NCBI GenBank assembly: GCA_003956705.1
Contig: QZCP01000745.1
Location: forward strand, 108,321-172,320
DNA: 64,000 nt
Origin: Brevipalpus yothersi
Lineage: Eukaryota; Arthropoda; Arachnida; Trombidiformes; Tenuipalpidae
Reading direction: 5' to 3'
Under the pieces are notes generated by a model. That model did not search any database. It saw nothing but the letters and a program-made list of their open reading frames with translations, and was not told the origin of the DNA. Below, one piece after another: positions 32,786 through 44,525 of this stretch. How positions within the stretch are numbered: position 1 is the stretch's first letter; every line of letters begins with the position of its first letter. Both the position numbers and the translations under genes were made by a program.

Positions 32786-34297
32786 TCATTCTGGAATTGG
32801 CTTTTCAGAAGCATTCTTAGCTAAAGTGTCCTTTAATATCTTCATAGCCACATCCCTTGAAGTGCTGATCATTTCATATTCGAGTTTTTCACCATTCTCA
32901 ACCTTCTTAATGAAATCCATGTATGGTTGAATCTTTGTATATACACCTGGTTTCTTCTCTTTGTTCGGACAATCAGGTCCTCTAGCAACTGTACCAACCA
33001 GGTAGTAACGACCGTTATCAGGATTTTTCCACATTAGAGGACCACCACTATCTCCACCACAGGCATCTGCCATACTTTTCAAACCGATCGCACATACCTT
33101 GAGTCATGTGAAAAGATATGGAATATTCATAAGAATGAGAAAACAGTGGACCTCATAGGACATTCAATGACCAGTTTTTATATACACCATAAGCCATAAT
33201 AGTTCGTTCTCGATTATTCAGTTGGTTCAATCAGAACTTGAGAGACTTTTCAAAAAAAATTTTCTTGGCCTCCTATGCCTATCAATGATTGATATTGATA
33301 AAATTTCTTACTTCTCGATCTTCATTATAATGCCTTGGAGCTTTCTTCTTCCCAAAAATTTTAGCGTGTATGTCAATACACTTTTTACCTAGTGAAGAGA
33401 TATAACTCGATTCTATAATCAATTCTATTACTAGTTTCACTTAATTACCTGGAATATGGTCCACTTCCGCTTCACGTGCACGATCTGGCATGAAGAATGA
33501 TTTTGTTAGTTTACCGAACCAAAATTTTGTTGATGCCTCGCCCCAGCCAGCAACAGTAAACTTTTGTCCTTCGTATGGTTCACCATCGAAGGTAGGCAAG
33601 CAAATTGGAGCAGTTTTTTTTGAAAATTCAACAGGATTTTTCAGAACTAACAAGGCTGTATCATAACCCTGAATATTATCAGCATAGAAAATTCCAGACA
33701 TAATCTTCTCAACACTGTGAGCGACAGAATCGTAGGATTCATCGCTAGTGGAAACCAAATCGAGATACACTTTGACAGCTTCTGATTTAACTGGAGTATG
33801 AACTAACTCTATTATCGTCGTCTTATTCCCATCTTCCAAAGTGATTTCCTTCTCTACCTCCTTCATATTATGAACACAATGAGCGGCCGTCAAGACAAGT
33901 TTGTGTGATATCAAGACACCTCCACACATACTTTCGCCATCCTCCTTTGTTATGCTATCAAGTGAAACGTTGAAAGAAAATCATTGGAATATTCTCAATC
34001 GAAAAGAAGTTTCGTTGTGAATTTTTTTTTACCTCAAATGTGCTAGCCATGGATATTTCCTGTGTTTAACTTTTTCACCATCGAACACTCGACTCACAGA
34101 GTTGGCTAAACCACAGTCTGAATATTACGTGTATGATAAGATAATGTAAGCAATATGAATATTTTCTGCAATTTTTCTTGACATCCATTCTCTGAGAATA
34201 GTTTGCTAGGAATAGAAGGCTACTTACTCTCTTCATCGAAAGCTGAGACAAACGAAAACACGAAAACAAAAAGAAGAAATATCGAAATCTTCAACAT
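32786..34297 (-). CDS. Secreted S1-family trypsin-like serine protease, 5 exons, 349 aa
   Basis: Exons 34297-34228, 34117-34033, 33954-33449, 33388-33312 and 33097-32786 join in phases 1, 2, 1, 0. A signal peptide (MLKISIFLLFVFVFSFVSA) precedes a very short pro-region with Cys, then SVSR|VFDG at the activation site in place of the usual R|IVGG. The triad is complete: TAAHC, GYDTALLVL and GDSGGP. The residue six before the catalytic Ser is Asp (ADACGGDSGG), predicting cleavage after Arg/Lys. WLAHL, CGGVLISHKLVLTAAHC, VAGWGEAS and KPGVYTKI are standard family segments. A charged C-terminal extension of about 55 aa after the final helix exceeds ordinary trypsin length. It would be secreted, with a role in digestion or host interaction inferred from mite biology. 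It lies in tandem with an inactive copy on the same strand. Confidence 0.9.
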
Positions 34298-35207
34298 CTT
34301 TACTTTTTCTTTACCAAAACTGAAATGGTACTTCTCCACCTAGATTATGGGAGTCTATCTACGAAAAGCACACGTTAGCAATCAATCAAACTATAGTCTG
34401 CAGACAAATTATGTATGAGTTTCCAGACATCTTGTGAATCATGTGACTCTTCAGCACATATGAGTATATGAGAAGTGTCTGACTCTTTTTCGCATCGAAA
34501 ATATTCGACATGTTTAAATGTTAAACTTTTTGAGAATATTCCTATCATTCTTGAAACAAAGCTCCCACATTTTTTTGTAATTACCTCGCTGCTATCCACA
34601 AATTCCTGATACTCTTTCATTCTCTATTCCCATTGTCTACTCCTCATCAAAATTGCTTCTGGCTCCGATCAAAAATCGATAGATAAAAAAATTTTAGTTG
34701 ATTTTGGTCAATCATTCTTCATTACAATCATTTCTCCCATTCTATGCTCTATCACCCAATCACTGTTATTATTATTATTATGCACCAAATTAAACTCAAT
34801 GAATGCTAGTACATAATCATCCAGATTTGAGTTAATTAGAGAGCTCAATGAAAGCCACAAATAAGATTATTTCGAATGTTTAAGTTACATAGAATCTCGA
34901 TAAAAAAAGTGAATATAATTATTTCGTTAGCAACTCATCCTCTGAATGAAAGTTCCATCATGGAACGATATAAAATAACGGTAAAATGCGCCAACTGATC
35001 GCACGATTGTTCTGACCTCTGTCGATTGTTTATCATGTTCATTTTGACTATTATTTTGATCATTTCCCGGGTTCATTTGAAATATATTTTGTATATTGTA
35101 CACGCGATCATGTTGTGATTTGAGCACACACACATATGTGTGAGAGAGAGAGAAAGTAAATTATTGTCTTATTTAATTGTTTACCAATAGTTACTCGATT
35201 TGTAATC
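34298..35207. other. Intergenic upstream of the protease and coiled-coil genes
   Basis: The stretch includes the duplicated upstream flank (34,320-34,400). A minus-strand frame at 34375-34620 overlaps that flank and has no domain. No other feature is seen; a short (ATT)n run lies near 34,770. Confidence 0.45.
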
Positions 35208-36000
35208 ATGTCTTCTACATCTTCTGCTTCATCATCATCCTCACTGATTTCTTCTAAGTCTCAATTATCGTGTACATTACCAAATCCAATGAATGCCAAT
35301 ACAATTTCGACCAGATCTGAGAATCAATTAAAATGCTCAATGAATGCCATGAAAGAGACTGTTTTGCGTAATAAAATTACCAAAGGTAAGCCATTGAAGA
35401 TGATATTTTTCATCTTGTGATCAAAATTTCTTTTCTGATGGTGACTAATTGTTCATTTGTTTCAGATTATGGAGCGTTATCTGATGAAATTTGTCGATTG
35501 AAGCGCGAAAATGAGGAGTTAAAGTTTGAGAATAAAGAACTGAAAGAGGAAGTAGATTATCTCAATAATGAGAAGCAAATATTCGAAGAGGATAAAAAGG
35601 ATGTTACTGATGCTGAAAATAGACTGAGAGAAGTCTCAGGCAAATTGAAAGATCTCGAGTAAGTCATCTCTTTCTCGTATTAAATCTGGATCAAAATTGT
35701 TTTGATTTTCATTTTCATATCTTATTGTGTTTGTCATTCAGAATCTCTAAAGAAGCATTAGAAAAGGAATTGAAAGACACAAAAGAACAGCTCAATCAAT
35801 GTTCCGATAAATATACACTGAATAAAACTTCATGGGAAGAGAATCTCAAGAGAGCAGAAGAAGATATTGTGAGGCTCGATGCTCTGGTAGATGAGATTGT
35901 GCTTGCGTTCAATGCAAATCGCGATGTAATCGCTCAATCACCACTATTGACTCAGATTCATGATCGTCTTTTACGCTCATACGCTCAATCACCACCATAA
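35208..36000 (+). CDS. Coiled-coil protein, 3 exons, 209 aa
   Basis: Exons 35208-35385, 35466-35658 and 35742-36000 join in phases 1 and 2. Residues 1-40 are Ser/Thr-rich and disordered (MSSTSSASSSSSLISSK). From about residue 60 to 165 the chain is a heptad-rich coiled coil (EICRLKRENEELKFENKELK and KEALEKELKDTKEQLN), with Leu at regular spacing like a leucine zipper but without an adjacent basic DNA-binding region. The last 40 residues (LLTQIHDRLLRSYAQSPP) are helical. It may be a scaffold or a centrosome/vesicle tether; I cannot name an orthologue. All frames are open and the splice sites are good, so gene status is fairly secure. Confidence 0.78.
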
Positions 36001-36983
36001 GCCTTACAAAAAAAGCATGAACGATTGGCCAAGCTGGTCTTGTCATGAACAATCAATTAACTTTCAGAGGATTTTTGCCCAGTTAATGATTTTTTTGTTA
36101 TAATATTTATGACCGAGAATACCAATCTTTTTTGGTTGGTACACTTATGAATTGCTCTCGTAACTTTTGTGCAAAAGTAATGTCAGTTTCTCTAAGATAA
36201 ACAATAGTTGATGAAATCTTTGCTATTTCATATGCACTCATATTGTTCCCTTTTTTGTCAACTACATCATGAATTTCAACGCATTTCCATGTCAGTCAAA
36301 ATACTAAATACATAGAGACAATCTGGCAATTAGTGGGGCTTACAGTTAATCAATAAGGAAAATCTTTTTTCAAGCCAGGTAATTCAATATCTAGGTTACG
36401 AGCATGATTTACAGTCATAAGCTTATGATGGATCGAAATAGTGTCACTGATTTATCCACTCATTCAATCTCAAGTGGTGAGAAAATTTGATCCTTAAGTT
36501 GTACCGGCAATTCGAGGAGAAGAATTGAGCATATTTACACATCGATTGAACTAATTTATGATATCTCATCAGCAATCCAAGCAATATAGTGTTAACAACA
36601 GTTAAATATCATTTAATGTATTGCACAGAATGTATCTAATTTATCTATGATTATAATATCGAAGATGTACCACAATATCATTGAAGAGAGCATTGAATCG
36701 GTAAAGGATAATCGATTCAGCATCCCTCCCAGATCTTCACCATTATCCTAACGAGAATTTGATTTCGTGATGGCACAACCCATGAAATTGACACCCTCTC
36801 GACGAAAAGAATGAATGAAATTGGTCTCCAAAATGTGTGACATCGAGTATCATTGAGCTGGATAGTGTTATTGAAAAGTCCTCGAGAATTTTCATGGAGT
36901 CGCCCGAAGGCGTTGAACAGTAAGTTGGGGGAGGTGAGAATCGATGTCCACTTGATGAAGGGGATAAGGATTTCCAGGCTAAG
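36001..36983. other. Intergenic, no supported gene
   Basis: This is the 3' side of two convergent genes. The minus-strand frame at 36743-37039 overlaps the TOM5-like gene in another frame and looks like a shadow. Confidence 0.45.
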
Positions 36984-37166
36984 TTATGGTAACTGTTCCA
37001 TGGAAGCACCAAAAAATTTTTCCAAAATATACGGAGCACTCTTAATCATCCCGATTGTGATTCCAAATAAAATGACATTGCTCATTGCTTCTAAGCGTGG
37101 ATTGCGTTCAACTCTCGGAATGGGCTGAGATCCTGGTGCAGATCGAAAATCTGATGGTCTAATCAT
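36984..37166 (-). CDS. Small single-pass membrane protein, TOM5-like, 60 aa
   Basis: The single-exon ATG-started frame has a polar N-terminus rich in Pro/Arg (MIRPSDFRSAPGSQPIPRVE) followed by one hydrophobic helix (SNVILFGITIGMIKSAPYIL) and a short tail EKFFG. The layout, and the pattern hydrophobic helix then xxPxILxKx, resemble animal TOMM5 (…LLRVTPFILKKL), a small subunit of the mitochondrial outer membrane import complex. Length is similar (51 aa in human). The match is short, so another small mitochondrial or ER membrane protein is possible. Confidence 0.5.
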   Translation of the reverse strand: MIRPSDFRSAPGSQPIPRVERNPRLEAMSNVILFGITIGMIKSAPYILEKFFGASMEQLP

Positions 37167-37850
37167 GATGTTGACAAGACTGTCCTAAAGCATAAACACA
37201 GTAGAATCAAATTTTGACAATCAAGAATTCAATTCACAAAATGAAGAAGATACAATGTTCATCAACAATCATCAACTTTTTCTCATCTCAACAACAACAT
37301 TGAACACGTGCTTATTCTGTGGAACGCGCCATCATTTGAATGTTAATGAGAAGCTGAAATTCTAGGGTTTAGTTGACTTTTAATTTGATTAATTGATTTT
37401 AGAGGAATAAATTTATGATCTGGAGTAAGGGGACATGACATGGCCTGAGAAGAGGGTCTTGAAAATTGGAGATAAATCTAGAAGTGTTAAATTGCGTAAG
37501 TTGATGATTTTGTTCTACTGTTTGTTTTATGGATCATGAGCGATCATTAAAGAAAGATTTATTATTATTATTATTACTCATTCATTGATGGTTTTAAAGA
37601 ATTGAATTGCATGAATCAATTCGATCTTGAATGAAATTGAAAAATTTGTCACCAAAATATGTTTAGTTCCAGGAGTGTTCAAGTTCACTTGAGGACGAAC
37701 ATCAACTCAGCGACATCGGTACTATCGATGTTTCACTGTACAGTATGATATGTTATGCGTCTGAAAGTTCTAACGATTCATTCTAAATGCCATTCCGAGA
37801 ATCAGAACATTTTTAAACATTAGAAGAAACGATAACGATCCTAATTTGAA

Positions 37851-37852
<2 letters not shown>

Positions 37853-37902
<50 letters not shown>
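37853..37902. repeat. (CT)n microsatellite
   Basis: A perfect CT dinucleotide run of about 50 bp. Confidence 0.95.
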
Positions 37903-37906
<4 letters not shown>

Positions 37907-40900
37907 ATCTTCCATAAAGTGACAAACACATAAACATACAGAATTCAGGTTATCAGTATTCGAATATCGATGAACAGAAAAATGAAAAAAAGTTTATTCA
38001 AGATCTGATCGATTCAGTGATCATTCATGCTGAATAAAGTGATTCAACGCTTATCATCCAAGAGGCTGAATGAAAAAAAAGTGAAAGTGAAAAATGCTTC
38101 ACTCTCTCTTTCTCTATCTATCTCTGCTTGGTGGTATATTCTTGGTCCATCATGTCATGTCATTCATTAAATATCGCCCATCGTTGTTATTCATTGATTC
38201 TCACTGGACAAGCTTCCTTTGAACCCTAAGGCCACATGTGAACCGGATTAGTTTGAGAATTTAAAATTGAAATTCGTGGCGATCGCCTGTTGGGCATGAA
38301 GATATAAACGAACAAAGTACCCAAAATGGAGGAAGTAAGTGAGCCTTCTTTTTCTCTCTCGATTTTCGAAAAGCATCGGAAGTGGCTATTACGATGAGCT
38401 TCAGAGTGGGCGAATAAGTGTATGGCTCAGTATTAGAGAGACATACAAATCAGCGTGATTGATTCAAATCATGAGCCACTCTCTCTCTCTCTTTCTCATC
38501 GTTTAGATGAGAGAGCTTTTCATGATGATGATAAAAACCTGCGAAAGAATGTTGGTCAAAATTCTTGAAGCTCTTACCGGACATCCTGAGCATACATACA
38601 CATTCCAACATAATCAGATTTTCATCCCTCTCCTTCCACCCACATTCCGCCAATGACAAGTTTTCACTATCTTTTTCACCCTCTTTTTTGTACAGATTAT
38701 TCATTTAATACTACTACTTGAATACTTCGTATTATAAATCATTTTTGTAATGTTTGTACGATTTTTTTAGACTTTTAATCGTCACTGAGCAATCATTCCC
38801 AAATTAGTGTCAGTAATAAGTTTGAATTCGAATTTGTGGATCGAAAACATCGGAGTTGGAAACATTGACAAAGTGATTGTTTATCAATAATGCTTGACTA
38901 ATTAAAAAAGAGAGGGAAAGAGGAGAACTCTGAGAATACAACTGTAATACTAAAACCAAACATCTCAATTGGAAACAATCATTCACATTGATCAGCTCTG
39001 TGAGATCAGATGAGAGATTAATTTCATTGATGAAGCAGTGAACTTTCAACATTTTGTGTAGATAATTATCACTTTTTTTGGGAAAAAACTTTCGTTCATT
39101 ACAACACTTGTACCAGGATGACTATAAATTAGAGGTCGTGGAACTGGAATCTCTCAGAAGACCAGGGACAGAAATGAAAATGATAGAGAAATTATGTGGT
39201 CCCCTTTAACAATTCTAAAAATAACCAATAAATACCTGTACCTGTACTTTTTGTGCCTTCAAGCCAAGGGTGTACCTTCGTTCCTTTTTGAACGTAAAAA
39301 AACTGTATCAGTATGTATATTTCTGAACCTCAATGAAATCATTTCAGAAGGAACATTTTTCCACTTATTTGCACATTCTTGAAATTCAATTTGAAAGTGA
39401 ATGAAACCAAGCGAAAATTCATGAATTTTTTGGATCAATTTTTTATCACTCTTTATAACTGTCTTTGTAACTGTTGGATCTTCTACTCACAACAGACAGT
39501 CCAATATCAGTTGTTTACTTTTCAGAGATTCCCTTCTGAAATTAACTGGACATTTTCCTTCTAGCAAAAATTTCTCCTCCCAAATCAACCAAAATCATGG
39601 AAATGAAAGATAAACAACAACACAAAGAATTCCATGTCTTCCTTGAAAATAGTCTATCTTGGCATTATTAATCATCATCACTCATTTGACTGATGAGAAA
39701 ATCTATCAAGGATCTGGTATTTCTCCGAATGATATTTTTCGCCTGTCGACAATTTTGTACATTTTGCCAATCACAAGCGCACATACACATTTACACACAC
39801 ACTAAATGAAGGTTAAAAAACATTTGAACCAAAATCCTCCGATTAGAAGGTCTAGAGTGGAAAAAGAGAGAGAGATGAGAAAAAAAAGACTATCGTTGTG
39901 AATAGCCATCATCATCCGGTATAGTTGATTTTACATTGACATTGAGCTTTCCTACCGAAATTTTCGAGGACACAGATCTGTCAAACTAGGGAACTTTATG
40001 TCGAAATAATAGATTTCAAGTGAATAAAAGCTTCATCTACACTGGCTAACTTCATCTGGGAAAATATATATGTACAAATATATTTCTCTCTCCATTAGCA
40101 TAAATCTCTTTACACCTCATTTGATGTCCCATCTCATACTGACAAGTGTTCATTGTGAGCTTCACTTTACCTGTCTTTTGGGTCTACTACTGTTTCATGA
40201 TCATTATCCTTGTAAAGTGTTTTTTCTCTTCTCTTCTCTTTGCTTCATCTTCATTCTTGAATTATTGAATTAAATTTTTCTCTCACACACACTGACATCG
40301 CCCAGCTTGATGTACGATAAAGTTAACTTTTAAAAAAGAAGGTCTTTCCGATTGCCTGGAAGTGGTATACTATCGATTTGAAATGGATACTTGTGAATAG
40401 GCCTCAACACACATACTGAATGCGACTAGCCCAGAATAAATCGAACTTGAGCTCATTTTTTATCACAAAAATTTCAATAGCTTCCTTGTTCATCTCTCTC
40501 TCTCTCTTCTATCTCTCTCCATCTCTCCTGAACAGTTTTCATCCGAATCGGATTCCAAAAAATTCTTATTCAACCACCTTATTCGAATAAGACAAGTCGG
40601 TGAGATTTCAAATCATCAACTTCATTTTTTTTCGCTTTCTCACTTACTCTTACACACATACACAAATTTCTCTTCCACCCGAAATATACGATAAAAAAAA
40701 TAATAATGATAATCTGAGAATGACCATAAACATGGACATGTTATATTATGGTACAGAAAAGTGAGTGAATTGAAGAAAAATATAATAAAAAAGAGAGAGA
40801 AAAAAAGATGAAGATTATAATACAAACGGACGACTAGTGATTATGATGGAAGAGGATTGAGAAGAGAGAGAGAGAAAGAGAAAGAGAAGGAGAGAGAGAG

Positions 40901-40995
40901 TAAAAGTGAGATGAAAGTAAGATGAGAAGAAATTATTGTTGATTACAATCTGATGAGGGCGTATAACCGGCTAAAGTGATCTGCCTCAGCCGATC

Positions 40996-40997
<2 letters not shown>

Positions 40998-41035
<38 letters not shown>
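40998..41035. repeat. (GA)n microsatellite
   Basis: A perfect GA run about 190 bp downstream of the ABCG stop codon, probably inside its 3'UTR (as CT on the transcript). Confidence 0.95.
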
Positions 41036-41039
<4 letters not shown>

Positions 41040-41225
41040 CGGAACTCATTTTCATTCCATTTTTGCTTCCGGTGCCCAACTTGGAAGAAGCCAGTTTGGC
41101 TTCTTTTTCCTTTCTGCCATCATCATCTTCATCTCGTTCTTCCGTTACTTTTGAGTTTGTGTGTGAAAGTGAAGAGAGAGAGAGAAAGAGAGGAAGAAAG
41201 ATGCTAGAAATGAGTGAAAAAAGAA

Positions 41226-43835
41226 CTATTTCTTCACTCGTCGTTTCACTTTGTACAAGAGAATCCAATAATTAATTGATAATAGAAGTAAACAATAGAA
41301 AACCAATACGATTATGTTGGGAATAAATTGTGAATCGGTCACCTCATAGTAGGACATCACAAATGAGCCATCATATTGATTCATTTCTTCGGTAAACTTG
41401 GCCTCTTGCTGTCCGACACCAAGTCGATACAGAGAATCGATGGTTGTATTACATTCTTTCATTACACCATCAAAACATTCTGAATTCAATTGATACTGAT
41501 CGTAAACACAACCAAATTCTTCATCTTGTATCAATTCACTTAATCGTGGTAATATTGACTTTTGGACAGTTGATTTGTATTCCGAGCTACAGCGACCAAA
41601 ACCATACAGTGAAGCAATGATGGACGCGAAACCATATCGAACGTACGAAGCATACCATAGAGGCCTCAAGAACCAGACTAGTATGGATTCTCGTAGCAAG
41701 AATCCACCAACAAGGAATATTGGACACAAAGTAGAAAAGGCCATAAATACTGCCGATGCTGGATCACCAACAAATATTGCTCCCATAATGAGTCCTATAT
41801 TTTGACCAATAATTGATAATAAAATAATCACAGCGGTGAACATTCCGAATCGCCACCATTCACCAATTTGACCGGTCAAATAATAAAATATACCGCAAAA
41901 CATTAACGGAAGTGCCATAGTTAATGGTAATTCAGCGGTCATTTTGGCAAAAAAGTATGAAAAATTTGAATACCATCCATTGTGACGCTCATTAACCATT
42001 ACCGTTACCTCGGTTGGAAATGTTAACACAGTTGGCACAATGGCTGCTCCGACCAAAAACATGAGTGAAAAATAAATTGTTGCCGTATTATCATTAATAC
42101 GTGCCAACAGTTGGCCATAATTTTCACTGGCCGAAAATGATGTTGCACCCTGGATCACATCAGTGTAACAGCCATCCAGTTCACCAATCTTATAATTGTG
42201 TAAAAAGGACAATATTAGACCGACAAGCAGATATTGTGATAATCGAAGCCAGGTCATCATCGGCTGTCGAATGGATATTTTCCATGATCGTTGAAGTAGT
42301 AGCCATATATGATGGAATGTAGGATGACGCTTACTGTTGGTTTGTTCGAATAATTTTTTAACGTCAATTCGATCGCATTGATCCTCATGATAGCGATTAT
42401 CCGAATGTGAATGTCGATGCTGGTGATGATGTGAGTACTGATCAGAATGTGAATGATGATGATAACGGTGATGATGATGATCGTTGTCATCGTGGTCCTC
42501 TTCCTCTTCCCGTTTCACCATCAATGCGGCCAAATTTTTACTGTTACTGGTCCTCTTAATTACACTATTGATATGCTTATTTTTACCGTTGGCCAGTATT
42601 GGTGATGATTGCTGTGATCCGGTTGTTGAAGTGGCTGGTGATGGATTGGCCGATGATTCGGCTAATATTGTCAACATTTTTTCACCAAAAGCACCGGAAG
42701 CCACTTGAATTATAAATTCAGCTGGATTATAGTATAATGGGCAACATAGGCCCTTATCAGCCAAATGACCGACCAACTTATCGGTTGGCCCATTGTATAT
42801 ACAACGTCCACCGGCACCGATCACATATACATTGTGGAAAAGATTGAGCAAATCTGAGCTTGGCTGGTGAATACTGATCACAATGCCCGGTGGTGAATCC
42901 ATTTCGGTTAAACAATTGAGCACCTCAATACAATGGTATGCTGACATAGAGTCCAGTCCAGTTGTTGGTTCATCGAGTATAATCATTTTTGGATTTGATA
43001 CAAGCTCAACGGCCATTGATAATCGTTTCAGTTCACCGCCTGAGCATCGGGACACTTTTACGTCCCAACACGATTCCAAACACATATCTTTTTGCAGCTG
43101 TTTGGTAAGAAAATTGTGATAATCTAATTCATTGCGAAATTTCCACGATTGATTAATCTTCATTTCACTACCACGATCACAATCACGCATAATTCGGCGA
43201 GCTTGATCATAATTTTTGAGTCTCGATGCAAACAAAAGTGTCTCACCAACAGTTAGACATGGTAAATGGGAATCTTTTTGAGGTATAAAAGACAATAGTG
43301 ATGTATTATTGTACGATTTTGAACCACACAAGCCGGACACTTTTAAATACGCTTCACCCTTGAGACCTCTCTTCCGGCGACCTGCCAATGATTCTAGTAG
43401 CGATGATTTGCCTACACCACTTTGACCTATGACCGCTGTCAAGCTACCCGATCGAACTTCACCGTTAAGATTTTGAAATATCACTTTTCGAGTTGTCTGA
43501 CGTTGCATTGAGATACCGTTACTTTTCCAACGTTGACTTTCCACTGAGTATGTGAGATTATTCCACACAAGTGAACAAGACACTGGACCTGTTTTTTCGG
43601 TCAAATTAACAACTTCCGCAAGAAATGATGTTCGATGACTGCCATTACTGCCATTGGACAGTGTGAATGTTGATGTGGTTGAGGACACATTTTCAGCTGA
43701 AGACACATCCGAATCAAGTGATAGTCGTGGTGATGAGTTTCTTGAGTTGGATAAATCTGGAACAGAAAGTGTCTTGATGGATCCAATAGGATCGCTGGGC
43801 ACATCAATGGCCACTTGAGCACTTGGATGGTCCAT
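41226..43835 (-). CDS. ABCG-family half-transporter, intronless, 869 aa, His-rich linker
   Basis: One uninterrupted exon from ATG at 43835. The nucleotide-binding domain comes first, as in ABCG/White proteins: Walker A GQSGVGKS (137-144), Q-loop FIPQKD (Q185), signature CSGGELKR (264-271), Walker B MIILDEPTTGLD (284-295) and H-loop SIHQPS (H323). A linker of about 110 residues follows, with a His/Asp-rich run at 447-484. The ABC2-type membrane domain (about 505-869) has six hydrophobic helices with the large extracellular loop (C-x-C rich, 745-830) between helices 5 and 6. Family members dimerise and export lipids, sterols or xenobiotics; the substrate cannot be assigned, though order and length fit the arthropod ABCG23/ABCG8-like group. 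Ser-rich residues 20-70 look disordered and phosphorylatable. The lack of introns contrasts with every other large gene here. Confidence 0.95.
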   Translation of the reverse strand: MDHPSAQVAIDVPSDPIGSIKTLSVPDLSNSRNSSPRLSLDSDVSSAENVSSTTSTFTLSNGSNGSHRTSFLAEVVNLTEKTGPVSCSLVWNNLTYSVESQRWKSNGISMQRQTTRKVIFQNLNGEVRSGSLTAVIGQSGVGKSSLLESLAGRRKRGLKGEAYLKVSGLCGSKSYNNTSLLSFIPQKDSHLPCLTVGETLLFASRLKNYDQARRIMRDCDRGSEMKINQSWKFRNELDYHNFLTKQLQKDMCLESCWDVKVSRCSGGELKRLSMAVELVSNPKMIILDEPTTGLDSMSAYHCIEVLNCLTEMDSPPGIVISIHQPSSDLLNLFHNVYVIGAGGRCIYNGPTDKLVGHLADKGLCCPLYYNPAEFIIQVASGAFGEKMLTILAESSANPSPATSTTGSQQSSPILANGKNKHINSVIKRTSNSKNLAALMVKREEEEDHDDNDHHHHRYHHHSHSDQYSHHHQHRHSHSDNRYHEDQCDRIDVKKLFEQTNSKRHPTFHHIWLLLQRSWKISIRQPMMTWLRLSQYLLVGLILSFLHNYKIGELDGCYTDVIQGATSFSASENYGQLLARINDNTATIYFSLMFLVGAAIVPTVLTFPTEVTVMVNERHNGWYSNFSYFFAKMTAELPLTMALPLMFCGIFYYLTGQIGEWWRFGMFTAVIILLSIIGQNIGLIMGAIFVGDPASAVFMAFSTLCPIFLVGGFLLRESILVWFLRPLWYASYVRYGFASIIASLYGFGRCSSEYKSTVQKSILPRLSELIQDEEFGCVYDQYQLNSECFDGVMKECNTTIDSLYRLGVGQQEAKFTEEMNQYDGSFVMSYYEVTDSQFIPNIIVLVFYCLLLLSINYWILLYKVKRRVKK

Positions 43836-44464
43836 TTGATCTGGATGGTGATTCTTTGGTTTTATTCGATAACAATAAGCTTAGAAAGTGAGAGAGAATG
43901 AGAGAGAGAGAAATACGAAAAGGTAGAAGAGGAGTGTTTTGGAAACTTCACGACAATATTAAAGCACCAAATGGGATCATCATAATCACAGATTATAGTT
44001 TGAATTTGAACTGGTCAAAGTGATCAAAAAAATAGTATTCGAAAATTTTGCGCACTCGAAAAAAAAACTCGATTGAAAAAGACTTCCGATAAGAAAATCT
44101 GATTTCAACAGATATCAATTGCCACCATTACTTTCAAGTGGCATATCTTGCAATTTATAAAATGACAAAGATCTCAGGGAATAGATTACCACAATTAAAA
44201 AAGTATTGCTAGTAGTGAAAAAAAAGTATTCCTCTTATTCTCGTGCCATTGAAATAGTAAGCTTTGAAAGTTTCAACTAAGAGATACAAGTTGGCCTGAA
44301 CCATTATATAGCACCGATTAGAACCTGCCTCCAGACTCCGAAAATTTTTTCGATTACATTTCGAAAGCTTGAACCACATGATCACTTGCGTCAATTAAAC
44401 TCCTCCTTATGGGACAGACCCAATATCATTTCACTGCTAACTTCCTCTCCCCCTTCTTGAGATG

Positions 44465-44469
<5 letters not shown>

Positions 44470-44521
<52 letters not shown>
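44470..44521. repeat. (GA)n microsatellite
   Basis: A perfect GA run of about 52 bp upstream of the ABCG gene. Confidence 0.95.

Positions 44522-44525
<4 letters not shown>

Larger units (their letters stand above)
37167..41225. other. Gene-poor spacer with CT and GA microsatellites
   Basis: The stretch holds a (CT)n tract at 37853-37902 and a (GA)n tract at 40998-41035. One minus-strand frame with an ATG at 38704 reads 43 codons to a good GTAAGA donor (38,577) and might be a first coding exon, but no matching next exon was found. An ATG-GAG-GAA followed by GTAAGT near 38,326 could likewise be a tiny first exon. Neither is supported further. Confidence 0.4.

Noticed and set aside
41575..43119. 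Several plus-strand frames over the ABCG gene
   Set aside because: All are antisense to the 869-codon transporter frame with clear ABC motifs.
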